DNA of 64,000 bases from Mycolicibacterium moriokaense. Lineage in GTDB: Bacteria; Actinomycetota; Actinomycetes; Mycobacteriales; Mycobacteriaceae. Below the pieces are notes generated by a model that was not told the DNA's origin, made no database searches, and worked only from the letters and a program-made list of their open reading frames with translations. A program made the position numbers and the translations under genes. The first letter of the stretch is position 1. The number at the start of each line of letters is the position of its first letter. The stretch spans positions 2,976,001 through 3,040,000 of the forward strand of contig NZ_AP022560.1 of NCBI RefSeq assembly GCF_010726085.1. The letters run 5' to 3'. Of this stretch, positions 8,435 through 17,685 are shown piece after piece.

Positions 8435-9685
8435 TCAGTAACGCCCGAAGGCCAGGGCGACATTGTGTCCGCCGAAGCCAAACGAGTTGTTGATGGCGTA
8501 CCGGTATTCGCCGTACCGTGGCTCGCCCGCAACGATGTCGAGATCGATCTCGGGGTCAGGGGTCTCGTAGTTGAGTGTCGGTGGGATCACGCCGTCACGC
8601 AGCGCGAGCACCGTCAGGATCGACTCGAGTGCCCCGACCGCCCCGATGGAGTGGCCGAGTGCCGACTTCGGCGCGTACACCGCGGCGTGATCCACCCCGG
8701 CAACCCGGATGGCGTTCGCCTCGGCGGTATCGCCGATCGGAGTGGCCGTGGCATGCGCGTTGACGTGGTCGATGTCCTTGGGCTCCAGGCCCGCGGTCTC
8801 CATCGCACGCTTCATCGCATGTCCGGCACGCAGGCCATCGGCCGCGGGCGCCACCATGTGGAAGGCATCGGAGGTGATGCCCGCACCCATCAACCGGGCC
8901 AACGGCTTTGCGCCGCGAGCCTTGGCGTGCTCCTCGGTCTCGATGACCATGAGCGCACCGGCCTCACCGAACACGAACCCGTCGCGGTTCTTGTCGAACG
9001 GCTTGGACGCACCCTCGGGATCGTCGTTGTTGGTCGACATCGCACGCATCATCGAGAACGCCGCGATCGGCAGCGCCTCGATGCCGCCCTCGACACCGCC
9101 GCACACCGCGATATCGGCGTCGCCCATGACGATCTGACGCCATGCGTGGGCAATGCCCTCCGATCCCGACGAGCAGGCCGACACCGGGGTGATGACCCCG
9201 GCGCGCGCGCCCAGTTCGAGGCCGACGACCGCGGCGGCACCGTTCGGCATGATCATCTGAACGGCCAGCGGCGACACCTTGCGGGGGCCGCCCTCGTTCA
9301 TGGCGTCATACGTCTCGACGATCTTCTCGCCGCCACCGAGGCCCGTGCCGATGACGACCGCGAACCGATCCGGGTCGACCTCGGGCTTACCTGCGGTCTC
9401 CCACAGCTGGTTGCCCAGGAACTTGGCCATGCGCTGGACATACGACATGCGTCGCATGTCCAGGCGCGTCATCTGTGGGTCAAGAGGCTCCTTGAGATGC
9501 CCGCCGATACGCACGGGCAGATCCCACTTCGTTACGAACTCGTCCTCGAGTACGTGGATGCCGCTCTCTCCGGCCAGCAAGCCCTTCCACGTGCTCTCGA
9601 TGTCCGGCGCGATGGACGTCGTCGCGGTGACGGCGGTGACCACAACACTGGGGTAACCGCCGTTAGCAGTGGAAGGTTTGGTCAC
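8435..9685 (-). CDS. kasA: Beta-ketoacyl-ACP synthase I KasA
   Basis: 416 residues, the same length as I recall for M. tuberculosis KasA. Nucleophilic Cys171 lies in [10 protein letters not shown]; catalytic histidines lie in [11 protein letters not shown] and [12 protein letters not shown]. KasA performs the initial elongation cycles of FAS-II on AcpM-bound acyl chains and is essential in mycobacteria. Start is GTG 9685, overlapping the acpM stop in a GTGA, so translation is coupled to its carrier protein. Known inhibitors of the family (thiolactomycin type) bind the malonyl side of this active site. Confidence 0.95.
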   Translation of the reverse strand: MTKPSTANGGYPSVVVTAVTATTSIAPDIESTWKGLLAGESGIHVLEDEFVTKWDLPVRIGGHLKEPLDPQMTRLDMRRMSYVQRMAKFLGNQLWETAGKPEVDPDRFAVVIGTGLGGGEKIVETYDAMNEGGPRKVSPLAVQMIMPNGAAAVVGLELGARAGVITPVSACSSGSEGIAHAWRQIVMGDADIAVCGGVEGGIEALPIAAFSMMRAMSTNNDDPEGASKPFDKNRDGFVFGEAGALMVIETEEHAKARGAKPLARLMGAGITSDAFHMVAPAADGLRAGHAMKRAMETAGLEPKDIDHVNAHATATPIGDTAEANAIRVAGVDHAAVYAPKSALGHSIGAVGALESILTVLALRDGVIPPTLNYETPDPEIDLDIVAGEPRYGEYRYAINNSFGFGGHNVALAFGRY

Positions 9686-9981
9686 TTGTTTTCCGAAATC
9701 TGTGCGCGAATAGCTGCGGCGGCCTCGGGGTTCTCTTCCTCGAGCTTCTGAATGTAGGTGACGACATCACCGACGGTGCGCAGGCCCGCGAGGTCCTCAT
9801 CGGGGATCTTCACGCCGTACTTGTCCTCGGTCTGCACAGCGATCTCAACCATCGACAGCGAGTCGATGTCCAGGTCGTCGACGAAGGACTTCTCAGGGGT
9901 GACCTCAGAGGGCTCGATGCCGGTGACCTCTTCGATGATCTCGGCGATGCCGGCGATGATTTCTTCCTGCGTGGTGGCCAC
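9682..9981 (-). CDS. acpM: Meromycolate-extension acyl carrier protein AcpM
   Basis: 99 residues, very acidic. The 4'-phosphopantetheine attachment serine is Ser41 in [14 protein letters not shown]. The C-terminal tail ([19 protein letters not shown]) extends beyond a standard ACP, as in mycobacterial AcpM, though it is somewhat shorter than the roughly 115 residues of M. tuberculosis. It carries growing meromycolate intermediates between the FAS-II enzymes. An SD-like AAGGAG precedes the start. Coupled to kasA by a 4-base overlap. Confidence 0.96.
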   Translation of the reverse strand: MATTQEEIIAGIAEIIEEVTGIEPSEVTPEKSFVDDLDIDSLSMVEIAVQTEDKYGVKIPDEDLAGLRTVGDVVTYIQKLEEENPEAAAAIRAQISENK

Positions 9982-10079
9982 AATGGCTCCTTCTTATTGG
10001 TTGTTACTGCCAACTGATGTTGGTATGTGGTTGTTGCTTCCCGGCGCGCCGAGAATCATTCGCCCCGGCGAGCCGGGAG

Positions 10080-10997
10080 TCATGCCTGGGCGAGCTCGGC
10101 GAGCCCGTCCAGGTCAGCGGGAGATTTGACGGCGCGCGTCGGCACCCCCCGAAGTTCGCGTTTGGCGATCCCCGCGAGCGTCCCGGCGGGCGGGAACTCG
10201 ACGATCGCCGACACATTGCGCTGACGCATGGTCTCGGTGCACAAATCCCAACGCACCGGCTTGGTCATCTGATTCACCAGCTTGGCCATGGCGTCGGCGG
10301 CCGAAGCGACGGGCTGACCGTCGGCGTTCGACAAGAGTGTCGCCGTCGGTTCGGCGGTCGTTACCGCCTCGGCGGCGGCCGCGTACCCCTCGGCTGCGGT
10401 CGCCATGTAGTGGGTGTGGAAGGCACCCGCGGTCGCCAACTGCCGCACGCGGGCCTTGGCCGGCGGATCCTCGGCAAGCTTCTCCAGCGCCGCCACGGCA
10501 CCGGCCGCGACGATCTGACCGGCGGCGTTGCGGTTGGCCGGGATCAGGTCGAGCGCCTCGAGACGGGCCAGCACCTCGGCCTCGTCGCCGCCGAGCACCG
10601 CCGACATGCCGGTGGGCTCGAGCGCACACGCCTTGGCCATCTCCGCGCCGCGGGTCGCGGCCAGCTTGACCGCGTCGTCCGCCGAGATCACACCGGCGAT
10701 GGCGTACGCGGCGATCTCACCGACCGAATGGCCGGCCACCAGAATGTCTTTACCGTCCAGGTCGCCACGACGCTTCAGTTCCTCATGGGCGAGCAGGGTG
10801 GCGGCCACGACCAGCGGCTGGGTGACCGCGGTGTCCGTGATCTCCTCGGCGGTAGCGGTGGTGCCCAGCCGAGCCAGGTCAAGACCGCTGATCTGCGACC
10901 ATGTGGCAAGACGGTCAGCCGCACCCGACAGCTCTAGCCAAGGGGCGAGCATGCCGGGAGTCTGGGAGCCCTGTCCGGGCGCAAGCAACGCAAGCAC
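10080..10997 (-). CDS. fabD: Malonyl-CoA:ACP transacylase FabD
   Basis: 305 residues from GTG 10997. The catalytic serine is Ser91 in VAGHSVGEIAAYA; the catalytic histidine lies in AGAFHTHYM; the N-terminal LLAPGQGSQTPGM is the oxyanion loop. It loads malonate from malonyl-CoA onto AcpM to feed KasA/KasB. It is the first gene of the FAS-II operon; the 135-bp gap upstream to mabR should hold the operon promoter. About 98 bp lie between its stop and acpM. Confidence 0.95.
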   Translation of the reverse strand: MLALLAPGQGSQTPGMLAPWLELSGAADRLATWSQISGLDLARLGTTATAEEITDTAVTQPLVVAATLLAHEELKRRGDLDGKDILVAGHSVGEIAAYAIAGVISADDAVKLAATRGAEMAKACALEPTGMSAVLGGDEAEVLARLEALDLIPANRNAAGQIVAAGAVAALEKLAEDPPAKARVRQLATAGAFHTHYMATAAEGYAAAAEAVTTAEPTATLLSNADGQPVASAADAMAKLVNQMTKPVRWDLCTETMRQRNVSAIVEFPPAGTLAGIAKRELRGVPTRAVKSPADLDGLAELAQA

Positions 10998-11062
10998 TGT
11001 TTAAGAGAACACTGTGAAACTGCGTTTGCGCGGTGTAAGAGATTATGAACCTCGTCTTAGGT

Positions 11063-11083
11063 TTTTGTAGGTAGTCCACAAAA
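11063..11083. promoter_or_regulatory. Inverted repeat in the fabD promoter region, candidate MabR site
   Basis: TTTTGT (11063-11068) and ACAAAA (11078-11083) are separated by 9 bp, 66 bp upstream of the fabD start. The protein encoded next to it resembles MabR, which is reported to bind the fasII promoter. Assigning this repeat as its operator is inference. Confidence 0.45.
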
Positions 11084-11132
11084 GCGCATGTGATGCGACT
11101 CTATCGATACCGGTCCGCGACATATTAACCGC

Positions 11133-12410
11133 TCATCCCGCCGCAGCGGGCGGTGAAGTGACGTCCGTCACCCCGCCTCCACCGGAATTTCGTGTGCTGG
11201 CTAGGTGCGTTTGGCGACCGAGTCGGCCCAGGCTGGCAGCGACGCGGAGGACGTAAGCATCGCGTGGAACCGTGGGATCGCGGCCCGTGAAGTCGGTGAT
11301 GCGTTTAAGCCTGTACCGCACGGTATTTGGATGAACGAACAATTTGCGGGCGCACGCCTCGATCGCGCCGCCGGAGTCCAGGTAGGCGTCCAGCGTCTCG
11401 GTCAGGGCGGGTCCGGCGTCGTTGAGCGGCCGCATGACCTCGGTCTCCAGTGCGGCGATCGCGGTGTTGTCGCCGAGCAGCGCCCGCTCGGGCAGGAGCT
11501 CGCGCGCGGCCACCGGCCGCGGCGCACCCGGCCAGCCCGCGACGGCGTTCATACCCGCGATCGCCTCGGTGGCACTGCGGTGTGCGGCCGCCAAGGTGGT
11601 GGCGGTCGGGCCGATGACGACGGGTCCGTCGGCGAAGACCCTCATGAGGTCGGCGAGGAACCGGTCCGTCGCCGACAGTGCACCCGAGACGATGGCGACC
11701 AGCCAGGTGCCGTGGACGTCGGAAAGGGCCGCTCGGCCATGGCGGGCTGCGACGTCGTGGACGTCCTCGCCGGCGAGGTCGCTGCGGTCGGGCTGCGGCA
11801 GACCCACGACGACGGTGACCGGGGCGGTGGCGTCCCAGTTCAGTGCGGCGGCCTGCGACTGCAGTTCGGGTCCGGTGTTGCCGCGCACCACCGCGTCGAT
11901 GACGTTGGCCTCCATCCGGGTGTCCCACGCGCCGCGCGCCTCGGCCTGGTCGGCGTAGGCGGTGGCGGCGGCGAACGCGAGATCTCTGCTGTAGCGCAGG
12001 ATTCCGGCGGTCAGCGCGGTCAACTGCTCGTCGGAGCGGGCCAGCAGCGGCACCACCTCTTCGCAGTACTCCATGGTGACCCGCACCATCTCGACCGACT
12101 GGCGCAGCGCGATGCGGCGTCGCAGGTCCTGCGGTACGACCTCGAACGCCTGGGCGGTGTAGCTGACGTTGCTCTGCGGATCACGCATCCACTCGACGAA
12201 GTTGACCACTGCGGCCTGGACCACCAACTGGACGCTGGCCCGCTGCGAGGCCTCCAGGTCGGCGAAGAACGGCAGTCGCTGTTCCATGACGCGCACCGCT
12301 TCGGTGGCCAACCGGCCGGAGTACTGCTTGAGCCGACGGAGCACGGCGTCGGGGACTGTTTGCAGCACCTCGACGGTGGACTTCGGCGGAACGTACCGAT
12401 TGTCGGTCAT
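11133..12410 (-). CDS. mabR: PucR-family regulator of the FAS-II operon (MabR-like, Rv2242)
   Basis: 425 residues. The C-terminal PucR-type HTH is visible in GGAIEACARKLFVHPNTVRYRLKRITDFTGRDP (about residues 345-378). The N-terminal two thirds is a long helical RsbT-like/GGDEF-like sensory region without catalytic motifs. The position immediately upstream of fabD and the length (M. tuberculosis about 414) identify it as the MabR orthologue, a transcriptional regulator of the fasII promoter and mycolate synthesis. A glycine/serine-rich C-terminal tail follows the HTH. Same strand as fabD, with 135 bp between them, so it probably has its own transcript after the aceE hairpin. Confidence 0.88.
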   Translation of the reverse strand: MTDNRYVPPKSTVEVLQTVPDAVLRRLKQYSGRLATEAVRVMEQRLPFFADLEASQRASVQLVVQAAVVNFVEWMRDPQSNVSYTAQAFEVVPQDLRRRIALRQSVEMVRVTMEYCEEVVPLLARSDEQLTALTAGILRYSRDLAFAAATAYADQAEARGAWDTRMEANVIDAVVRGNTGPELQSQAAALNWDATAPVTVVVGLPQPDRSDLAGEDVHDVAARHGRAALSDVHGTWLVAIVSGALSATDRFLADLMRVFADGPVVIGPTATTLAAAHRSATEAIAGMNAVAGWPGAPRPVAARELLPERALLGDNTAIAALETEVMRPLNDAGPALTETLDAYLDSGGAIEACARKLFVHPNTVRYRLKRITDFTGRDPTVPRDAYVLRVAASLGRLGRQTHLASTRNSGGGGVTDVTSPPAAAG

Positions 12411-12467
12411 CCATAAAGGCTACGCGACAGTTCTAGAGGAAACCTCCAAGTCGACCGGCGGACTTCT

Positions 12468-12532
12468 GCGTTGACTCTGCGTCCAGGGCGCAAGACTGCG
12501 AGAACACAGCGCCCTGAGCGCAGAGTCAACGC
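12468..12532. terminator. Long hairpin downstream of aceE
   Basis: GCGTTGACTCTGCG (12468-12481) pairs exactly with 12519-12532; after a 2-base mismatch the stem continues with CAGGGCGC (12484-12491) against GCGCCCTG (12509-12516), leaving a 17-nt loop. It lies between the aceE stop (12556) and the mabR start (12410), both on the minus strand, so it would separate the two transcripts. Confidence 0.6.
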
Positions 12533-12555
12533 AGCGGGGCTCGGCGGTGGAAGGG

Positions 12556-15345
12556 TCAGGCGACGCCGGGGTCCGACGTCTGCTCGGGCGCCGCCATCAC
12601 GTCGTCGATCTGGTACTTGCGCGCCGCCTCGACGGCCACCGACTGGTCGATGTTGCCGTCGCGCGCGAGTCCCTCGAGCACGGCCACCGCGACCGACTCG
12701 GCGTCGGTGTTGTAGTACCGCCGCGCGGCGGGCCGGGTGTCGGAGAAGCCGAACCCGTCGGTGCCCAGCGTCACGTAGGTGCCGGGCACCCACGGCCGGA
12801 TCTGCTCGGGCACCGCGCGCATCCAGTCGGACACCGCGATGACGGGTCCCGCCGCATCCTGCAGCGCCTTGGTGACGAACGGCGTTTCGGCGGGCCGCTC
12901 CGGATGGCGCAGCCGCTCCTTCTCGATCCGCACGCCGTCGCGATTCAGCTCGTTCCAACTGGTCACCGACCACACGTCGGCGGCGACGTCCCATTCGTCG
13001 GCTAGCAGGTGCGCGGCGCGCAGCGCTTCGGGCATCGCCACGCCGGACGCCAGGATCTGCGCGGTGTGCGACCGCTTGTCCGGTGCGGGCCGATACCGGT
13101 AGATGCCGCGCAGCAGCGCGTCGACGTCGAGGCCTTCCGGTTCGGGCGGCTGCACGTAGGGCTCGTTGTAGATGGTGATGTAGAAGAAGACGTTCTCCGG
13201 GTCCTCGCCGTACATCCGGGCCAGCCCGCTCTCCACGATGTAGGCGATCTCGTAGGCGAACGCCGGGTCGTAGGCCACCACAGCGGGATTCGACGAGGCC
13301 AGCAGCTGCGAATGCCCGTCGGCATGCTGCAGGCCCTCGCCGACCAGGGTGGTGCGCCCCGCGGTGGCGCCGAGCACGAAACCGCGGGCCATCTGGTCGG
13401 CGGCCGCCCAGAAGCCGTCACCGGTGCGCTGGAAGCCGAACATCGAATAGAAGATGTACAACGGGATCATCGGCTCGTTGTGGGTGGAATACGACGTGCC
13501 CACCGCGGTGAACGACGCCGTCGAACCGGCCTCGTTGATGCCCTCGTGCAGGATCTGGCCGACTTCACTTTCCTTGTACGCCAACATCAACTCGGCGTCG
13601 ACAGCGGTGTAGAGCTGCCCGTTGCGGTTGTAGATCTTCAGGCTCGGGAACCACGAGTCCATGCCGAACGTGCGCGCCTCGTCGGGAATGATCGGCACGA
13701 TTCGCTTGCCGATCTCCTTGTCGCGCAACAGTTCCTTGAAGGTCCGCACGGTCGCCATGGTGGTGGCGACCTCCTGATTGCCCGAGCCCTTCTTCAACGC
13801 CTTGTAGGTGTCGCGCGGCGGCAGCGGCAGCACCTTGGTGGTGGTGCGACGCTCCGGCAGGAAGCCGCCGAGCGCCCGTCGCCGCTCCAGCATGTAGCGA
13901 ATCTCGGGCGCCTCGGGGCCGGGGTGGTAGTACGGCGGCAAGTATGGGTTTTCCTCCAGCTGCGCGTCGCTGATCGGAATGCGTTGTGCGTCGCGGAAGT
14001 ACTTGAGATCAGCCAGCGCAAGCTTTTTCATCTGATGCGTGGCGTTGCGACCCTGGAAGTGCGCGCCCAGCGAATAACCCTTGATGGTCTTGGCCAGGAT
14101 GACCGTCGGCTGACCCTTGTGGTCCATCGCCGCGCGGTAGGCGGCGTACACCTTGCGGTAGTCGTGGCCGCCGCGCTTGAGGTTCCAGATCTCGGCGTCC
14201 GACATCTTCTCGACCAGGGCCTTGGTGCGCGGGTCGCGGCCGAAGAAGTGGTCGCGCACGTAGGCGCCGTCGTTGGCCTTGTAGGTCTGGTAGTCGCCGT
14301 CGGGGGTGGAGTTCATCAGGTTCACCAGCGCACCGTCGCGGTCGGCGTGCAGCAGGGCGTCCCACTCGCGGCCCCACACCACCTTGATGACGTTCCAGCC
14401 GGCGCCGCGGAAGAACGACTCCAACTCCTGGATGATCTTGCCGTTGCCGCGTACCGGCCCGTCCAGGCGCTGCAGGTTGCAGTTGATGACGAACGTCAGG
14501 TTGTCCAGCCCCTCCAACGCCGCCACATGGGCCAAACCGCGGCTTTCCGGCTCGTCCATTTCGCCGTCGCCGAGGAACGCCCACACATGCTGGTCGGAGG
14601 TGTCCTTGATGCCGCGGTCGTGCAGATAGTGGTTGAACCGGGCCTGGTAGATCGCGTTCATTGGACCTAGGCCCATCGACACTGTCGGGAACTCCCAGAA
14701 GTTCGGCATCAGCCGCGGGTGCGGATATGACGGCAGTCCACCGCCGGGATGGCTGTGTTCCTGGCGGAACCCGTCGAGTTCATCGGCGGTCAGCCGGCCC
14801 TCGAGGAATGCGCGGGCATAGATGCCGGGCGACGCGTGGCCCTGGATGAAGACCTGGTCGCCGCCGCCGGGGTGCGACTTGCCGCGGAAGAAGTGGTTGA
14901 AACCGACCTCGTAGAGCGCGGCCGACGACGCGTATGTCGAAATATGGCCTCCGACACCGACTCCCGGGCGTTGCGCGCGGTGCACCATGATCGCGGCGTT
15001 CCACCGGATCCATGCCCGGTAGCGACGTTCGACGTCCTCGTCGCCGGGGAACCACGGCTCCAGTTCGGTCGGGATGGTGTTGACGTAATCGGTGGACGTC
15101 AGCGCCGGGATGGCGACTCGTTGCTCTCCAGCGCGTTCGAGCAGCCGAAGCAACAGATAGCGGGCCCTGGCCGGTCCGGACTGCTCAAGCAACTTGTCGA
15201 ACGATTCCAGCCATTCGCTGGTCTCTTCGGTGTCGATGTCGGGCAGATACGAGGCGACACCTTCACGAATTACGCGAACCCGGTCGGGTTCGGCTGCACT
15301 GCCGGAGTTTTGGGCCAGGTCTTGGCGCGCGAACTCGGTGGTCAA
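12556..15345 (-). CDS. aceE: Pyruvate dehydrogenase E1 component, homodimeric type AceE
   Basis: 929 residues. The start is assigned to TTG at 15345-15343 because AAGGAG (15352-15357 complement) sits 6 nt upstream; the upstream extension of the open frame reads through non-coding sequence. Thiamine-diphosphate fold: [25 protein letters not shown], then the ThDP/Mg motif beginning [20 protein letters not shown], and [21 protein letters not shown]. The transketolase-like domain has [22 protein letters not shown]. It decarboxylates pyruvate and acetylates the lipoyl domain of DlaT, feeding acetyl-CoA to the lipid operons beside it. Confidence 0.95.
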   Translation of the reverse strand: MTTEFARQDLAQNSGSAAEPDRVRVIREGVASYLPDIDTEETSEWLESFDKLLEQSGPARARYLLLRLLERAGEQRVAIPALTSTDYVNTIPTELEPWFPGDEDVERRYRAWIRWNAAIMVHRAQRPGVGVGGHISTYASSAALYEVGFNHFFRGKSHPGGGDQVFIQGHASPGIYARAFLEGRLTADELDGFRQEHSHPGGGLPSYPHPRLMPNFWEFPTVSMGLGPMNAIYQARFNHYLHDRGIKDTSDQHVWAFLGDGEMDEPESRGLAHVAALEGLDNLTFVINCNLQRLDGPVRGNGKIIQELESFFRGAGWNVIKVVWGREWDALLHADRDGALVNLMNSTPDGDYQTYKANDGAYVRDHFFGRDPRTKALVEKMSDAEIWNLKRGGHDYRKVYAAYRAAMDHKGQPTVILAKTIKGYSLGAHFQGRNATHQMKKLALADLKYFRDAQRIPISDAQLEENPYLPPYYHPGPEAPEIRYMLERRRALGGFLPERRTTTKVLPLPPRDTYKALKKGSGNQEVATTMATVRTFKELLRDKEIGKRIVPIIPDEARTFGMDSWFPSLKIYNRNGQLYTAVDAELMLAYKESEVGQILHEGINEAGSTASFTAVGTSYSTHNEPMIPLYIFYSMFGFQRTGDGFWAAADQMARGFVLGATAGRTTLVGEGLQHADGHSQLLASSNPAVVAYDPAFAYEIAYIVESGLARMYGEDPENVFFYITIYNEPYVQPPEPEGLDVDALLRGIYRYRPAPDKRSHTAQILASGVAMPEALRAAHLLADEWDVAADVWSVTSWNELNRDGVRIEKERLRHPERPAETPFVTKALQDAAGPVIAVSDWMRAVPEQIRPWVPGTYVTLGTDGFGFSDTRPAARRYYNTDAESVAVAVLEGLARDGNIDQSVAVEAARKYQIDDVMAAPEQTSDPGVA

Positions 15346-15500
15346 CTTCCGCTCCTTGTTAGGCGGGTACGAGCTGGGGTGGTCGACGCGGATGTTTTCC
15401 GCTTCTCCATCCTTCTCCAATCCTGCACCACGCGCACCGCTGGGGGTGGCGACTGGAATGAACCCGCGATTGCGGATGGAACCCGGTAACGTCTGCAGCC

Positions 15501-16076
15501 GTGGTGACCGGTTGGCTGTGTCCGAAGCGGCTGCGGGTCGCCGCACTCGTGGTGGGCAGTTCCGCCGTCACCGCGATGATCATCGTGGGCTGTAGCAACG
15601 TCGTGCAGGGCACTGCCGGGGTGGATGCCGCCGACGCTCCCGTCTACAAGGCGTCGGTGTCGGCGTCGATCGCGGAATCGGCCGCCAGCTCCAGTTCGCG
15701 CGAGTCGGAGCGGCAGAGTTCGCTCACGCAGGAGGCCGTCCATACCGCGTGTGAGTCGCTGAGCACCAGCAGTGTCGACGCGATCACCGCCGTGAATGCC
15801 TACGTCGACGCCTTCAACGAGAGTGCCGCCGACGCCGACTCCAAGACGGGACCGGCGATCGATGCGCTCAACCACAGCGCTGACCTGGTTGCCCGCAGTA
15901 TCTCGGACCCGCTGACGCCCGAGCTGGAGGATGCGATGCACGCCTGGGTGGACGCCGCCAGGGGCCTGGCCGTGGCGATCGCGGGCAATTACGGGCCCGA
16001 CGAATTCAACGCCGCGATCTCTCGACTCAACGACACGAAGACCACAGCGCTGAACCTCTGCGATGCGGCATATTGA
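15501..16076 (+). CDS. Putative lipoprotein of unknown function
   Basis: 191 residues from GTG 15501. A basic start (CPKRLR) is followed by a hydrophobic stretch ending in IIVGC, a slightly unusual lipobox with Cys31, so export and lipidation are likely. The mature part is rich in Ser, Ala and Asp ([21 protein letters not shown]), predicted helical, with a possible disulfide pair (one Cys mid-chain in HTACESL and one at the C-terminus in LNLCDAAY). No family recognised. Divergent from aceE; position corresponds to Rv2240c, but homology is not tested. Confidence 0.7.
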   Translation: MVTGWLCPKRLRVAALVVGSSAVTAMIIVGCSNVVQGTAGVDAADAPVYKASVSASIAESAASSSSRESERQSSLTQEAVHTACESLSTSSVDAITAVNAYVDAFNESAADADSKTGPAIDALNHSADLVARSISDPLTPELEDAMHAWVDAARGLAVAIAGNYGPDEFNAAISRLNDTKTTALNLCDAAY

Positions 16077-16180
16077 CTTAGATCGACGAACCTGGCCGCC
16101 AGTGAGTTGCTCGAGCGGCTGGTCGTGCGACGATAGGGCTGGACGCACAATGCGCCGAGCAGGCTGAAGGAGGACCGACC

Positions 16181-16606
16181 GTGGTCGCGGCGGACGACGC
16201 CCCGAACTACGCCCGAAGACTGGGCATCCAAAAAGATCAGGTTGTGCAGGAGTTGGGCTGGGACGAGGACACCGACGACGACATCCGGGCCGACATCGAA
16301 GAAGCGTGCGGCGGTGAGCTGCTCGACGAAGACGCCGATGAGGTGATCGACGTCGTTCTGCTGTGGTGGCGCGATGACGATGGCGACCTGGTGGACCGTC
16401 TGATGGACGCCATCACGCCGCTGGCCGACGACGGTGTCATCTGGGTGATCACCCCGAAGACGGGTAAGCCCGGACACGTCCAGCCCGCCGAAATCGCCGA
16501 GTCCGCGCCGACCGCGGGTCTGATGCAGACGTCGTCGGCCAATCTCGGCGACTGGATCGCGAGCCGGCTGGTGCAGCCCAAATCCAAAGCGGCAGGTAGG
16601 CGGTGA
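16181..16606 (+). CDS. DUF3052 family protein (Rv2239c-like)
   Basis: 141 residues from GTG 16181. N-terminal ARRLGIQKDQVVQELGWDEDTDDDIRADIEE followed by VIDVVLLWWRDDDGDLVDRLMDA and VIWVITPKTGKPGHVQ match the actinobacterial DUF3052 family. Very acidic, soluble, no catalytic signature known to me. It lies 4 bp before ahpE, so the two are very likely cotranscribed and possibly linked to oxidative metabolism. GGAGGA lies just upstream of the start. Confidence 0.8.
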   Translation: MVAADDAPNYARRLGIQKDQVVQELGWDEDTDDDIRADIEEACGGELLDEDADEVIDVVLLWWRDDDGDLVDRLMDAITPLADDGVIWVITPKTGKPGHVQPAEIAESAPTAGLMQTSSANLGDWIASRLVQPKSKAAGRR

Positions 16607-16610
16607 CACG

Positions 16611-17075
16611 GTGATCGACGTCGGAACCGAGGCGCCGGACTTCACCCTGAAGGACCAGAATGGGCAGCCGGTCACGCTGAGCGACTTCCGGGGCAACAAG
16701 AACGTGTTGTTGGTGTTCTTCCCGCTGGCGTTTACCGGAATCTGTCAGGGCGAGCTCGACGAGATCCGGGATCACCTGCCGGACTACCAGAACGACGACA
16801 CCGCGACGCTGGCGATCTCGGTGGGCCCGCCGCCGACCCACAAGGTCTGGGCCACCGAGAGCGGCTTCCTGTTCCCGGTGCTGTCGGACTTCTGGCCGCA
16901 CGGCGCGGTGGCGCAGGCCTACGGCGTGTTCAACCACGAAACCGGCTTCGCCAACCGCGGGACCTTCGTAATCGACCGCTCCGGCGTCGTCCGCTTCGCC
17001 GAGATGAACCAGCCGGGGGAGGCGCGCGATCAGAAGCTGTGGACCGACGCGCTCGCGCAGCTCAAGTCCGACTGA
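16611..17075 (+). CDS. ahpE: One-cysteine peroxiredoxin AhpE
   Basis: 154 residues (M. tuberculosis AhpE is 153). Peroxidatic Cys45 lies in PLAFTGICQGEL; no resolving cysteine follows, as typical of the AhpE group, which reduces peroxides and peroxynitrite with mycothiol/mycoredoxin as reductant. APDFTLKDQNGQPVTLSDF is the N-terminal peroxiredoxin signature. Starts at GTG 16611. Followed 45 bp later by tRNA-Val; the accessory block begins beyond that. Confidence 0.93.
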   Translation: MIDVGTEAPDFTLKDQNGQPVTLSDFRGNKNVLLVFFPLAFTGICQGELDEIRDHLPDYQNDDTATLAISVGPPPTHKVWATESGFLFPVLSDFWPHGAVAQAYGVFNHETGFANRGTFVIDRSGVVRFAEMNQPGEARDQKLWTDALAQLKSD

Positions 17076-17120
17076 CGGATTTCGTGTCTCACGCCGCTGG
17101 CGTGTACTTTTCCCGTGCAA

Positions 17121-17192
17121 GGGCGCGTAGCTCAGTGGTAGAGCTCTGGTTTTACACACCAGCGGTCGGCGGTTCGATACCGTCCGCGCCCA
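17121..17192 (+). tRNA. tRNA-Val, anticodon TAC
   Basis: 72-nt cloverleaf. Acceptor GGGCGCG (17121-17127) pairs with CGCGCCC (17185-17191), discriminator A17192. The D-arm contains GCTCAGTGGTAGAGC. Anticodon stem CTGGT/ACCAG encloses loop TTTACAC, giving anticodon TAC. The T-loop TTCGATA is enclosed by a 5-bp stem with one G-U pair. CCA is not encoded (CTA follows). It marks the junction between conserved backbone and the accessory block. Confidence 0.95.
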
Positions 17193-17222
17193 CTACTCGT
17201 CTCGCTGCTCCAAGATGTCGGT

Positions 17223-17531
17223 ATGACTGGTCGGCAGGTCCGTTACGCACGTAACGGTTCGGTCCGACTTGCCTACCGCGAATTCGGCGACGGCGATACG
17301 ACGCCGGTGTGGAACCCCGGCTGGTTCAGCAATGTCGATCTCGGTGACGAACCCGGCAGTCCGATCACCGCGCGCATCGGGGCTTTTGCCGGCGACGGCG
17401 AGGTCTTGGCCAGCCGCACAGTTCGCGATCTCTCCGCCGGGTCGGGTCTTGCGTTCGAAAGTCTTGGAGCGCAACGTTTTAAGGGCTTACCCGACGAGAT
17501 GCACATCTACCGGCTCACAAGCCAACGCTGA
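17223..17531 (+). pseudogene. Collapsed alpha/beta-hydrolase-adenylate cyclase fusion remnant
   Basis: An open frame of 102 codons that joins two distant parts of a known mycobacterial fusion type. Residues 4-45 (RQVRYARNGSVRLAYREFGD, then WNPGWFSNVDLGDEP) look like the N-terminus of the alpha/beta-hydrolase domain. Residues from about 56 (GDGEVLASRTVRDLSAGSGL followed by FESLGAQRFKGLPDEMHIYRL) look like the last strands of a class III nucleotide cyclase. The hydrolase core, cyclase metal-binding aspartates and everything between are missing, consistent with a large internal in-frame deletion. It is probably non-functional, although it could still be translated. Confidence 0.65.
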
Positions 17532-17685
17532 GTGGCTCCCTGCGGAACGTCGGCGTATACGTCATAACGCGTCGCTCCTCCATTCGCGGTGTGTCGGTTG
17601 CCGCACTTAAGCCGACTTCTCCGTGAGGGCATTGGGTACCCGGCATAGCAGGCAGTTGGATCGCCCCAGCAACGGGAGGACGTCG

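Noticed and set aside
12411..12555. Possible small gene between aceE and mabR
   Set aside because: The sequence is occupied by the long hairpin at 12468-12532; no start with a ribosome site.
13009..14670. 553-codon plus-strand frame antisense to aceE
   Set aside because: Low-complexity Val/Arg/Gly/His composition typical of antisense GC-rich frames; the aceE motifs on the other strand are decisive.
17634..17639. GGGTAC upstream of the 4-TM protein as a SigF-type -10
   Set aside because: No matching -35 element at 14-17 bp.
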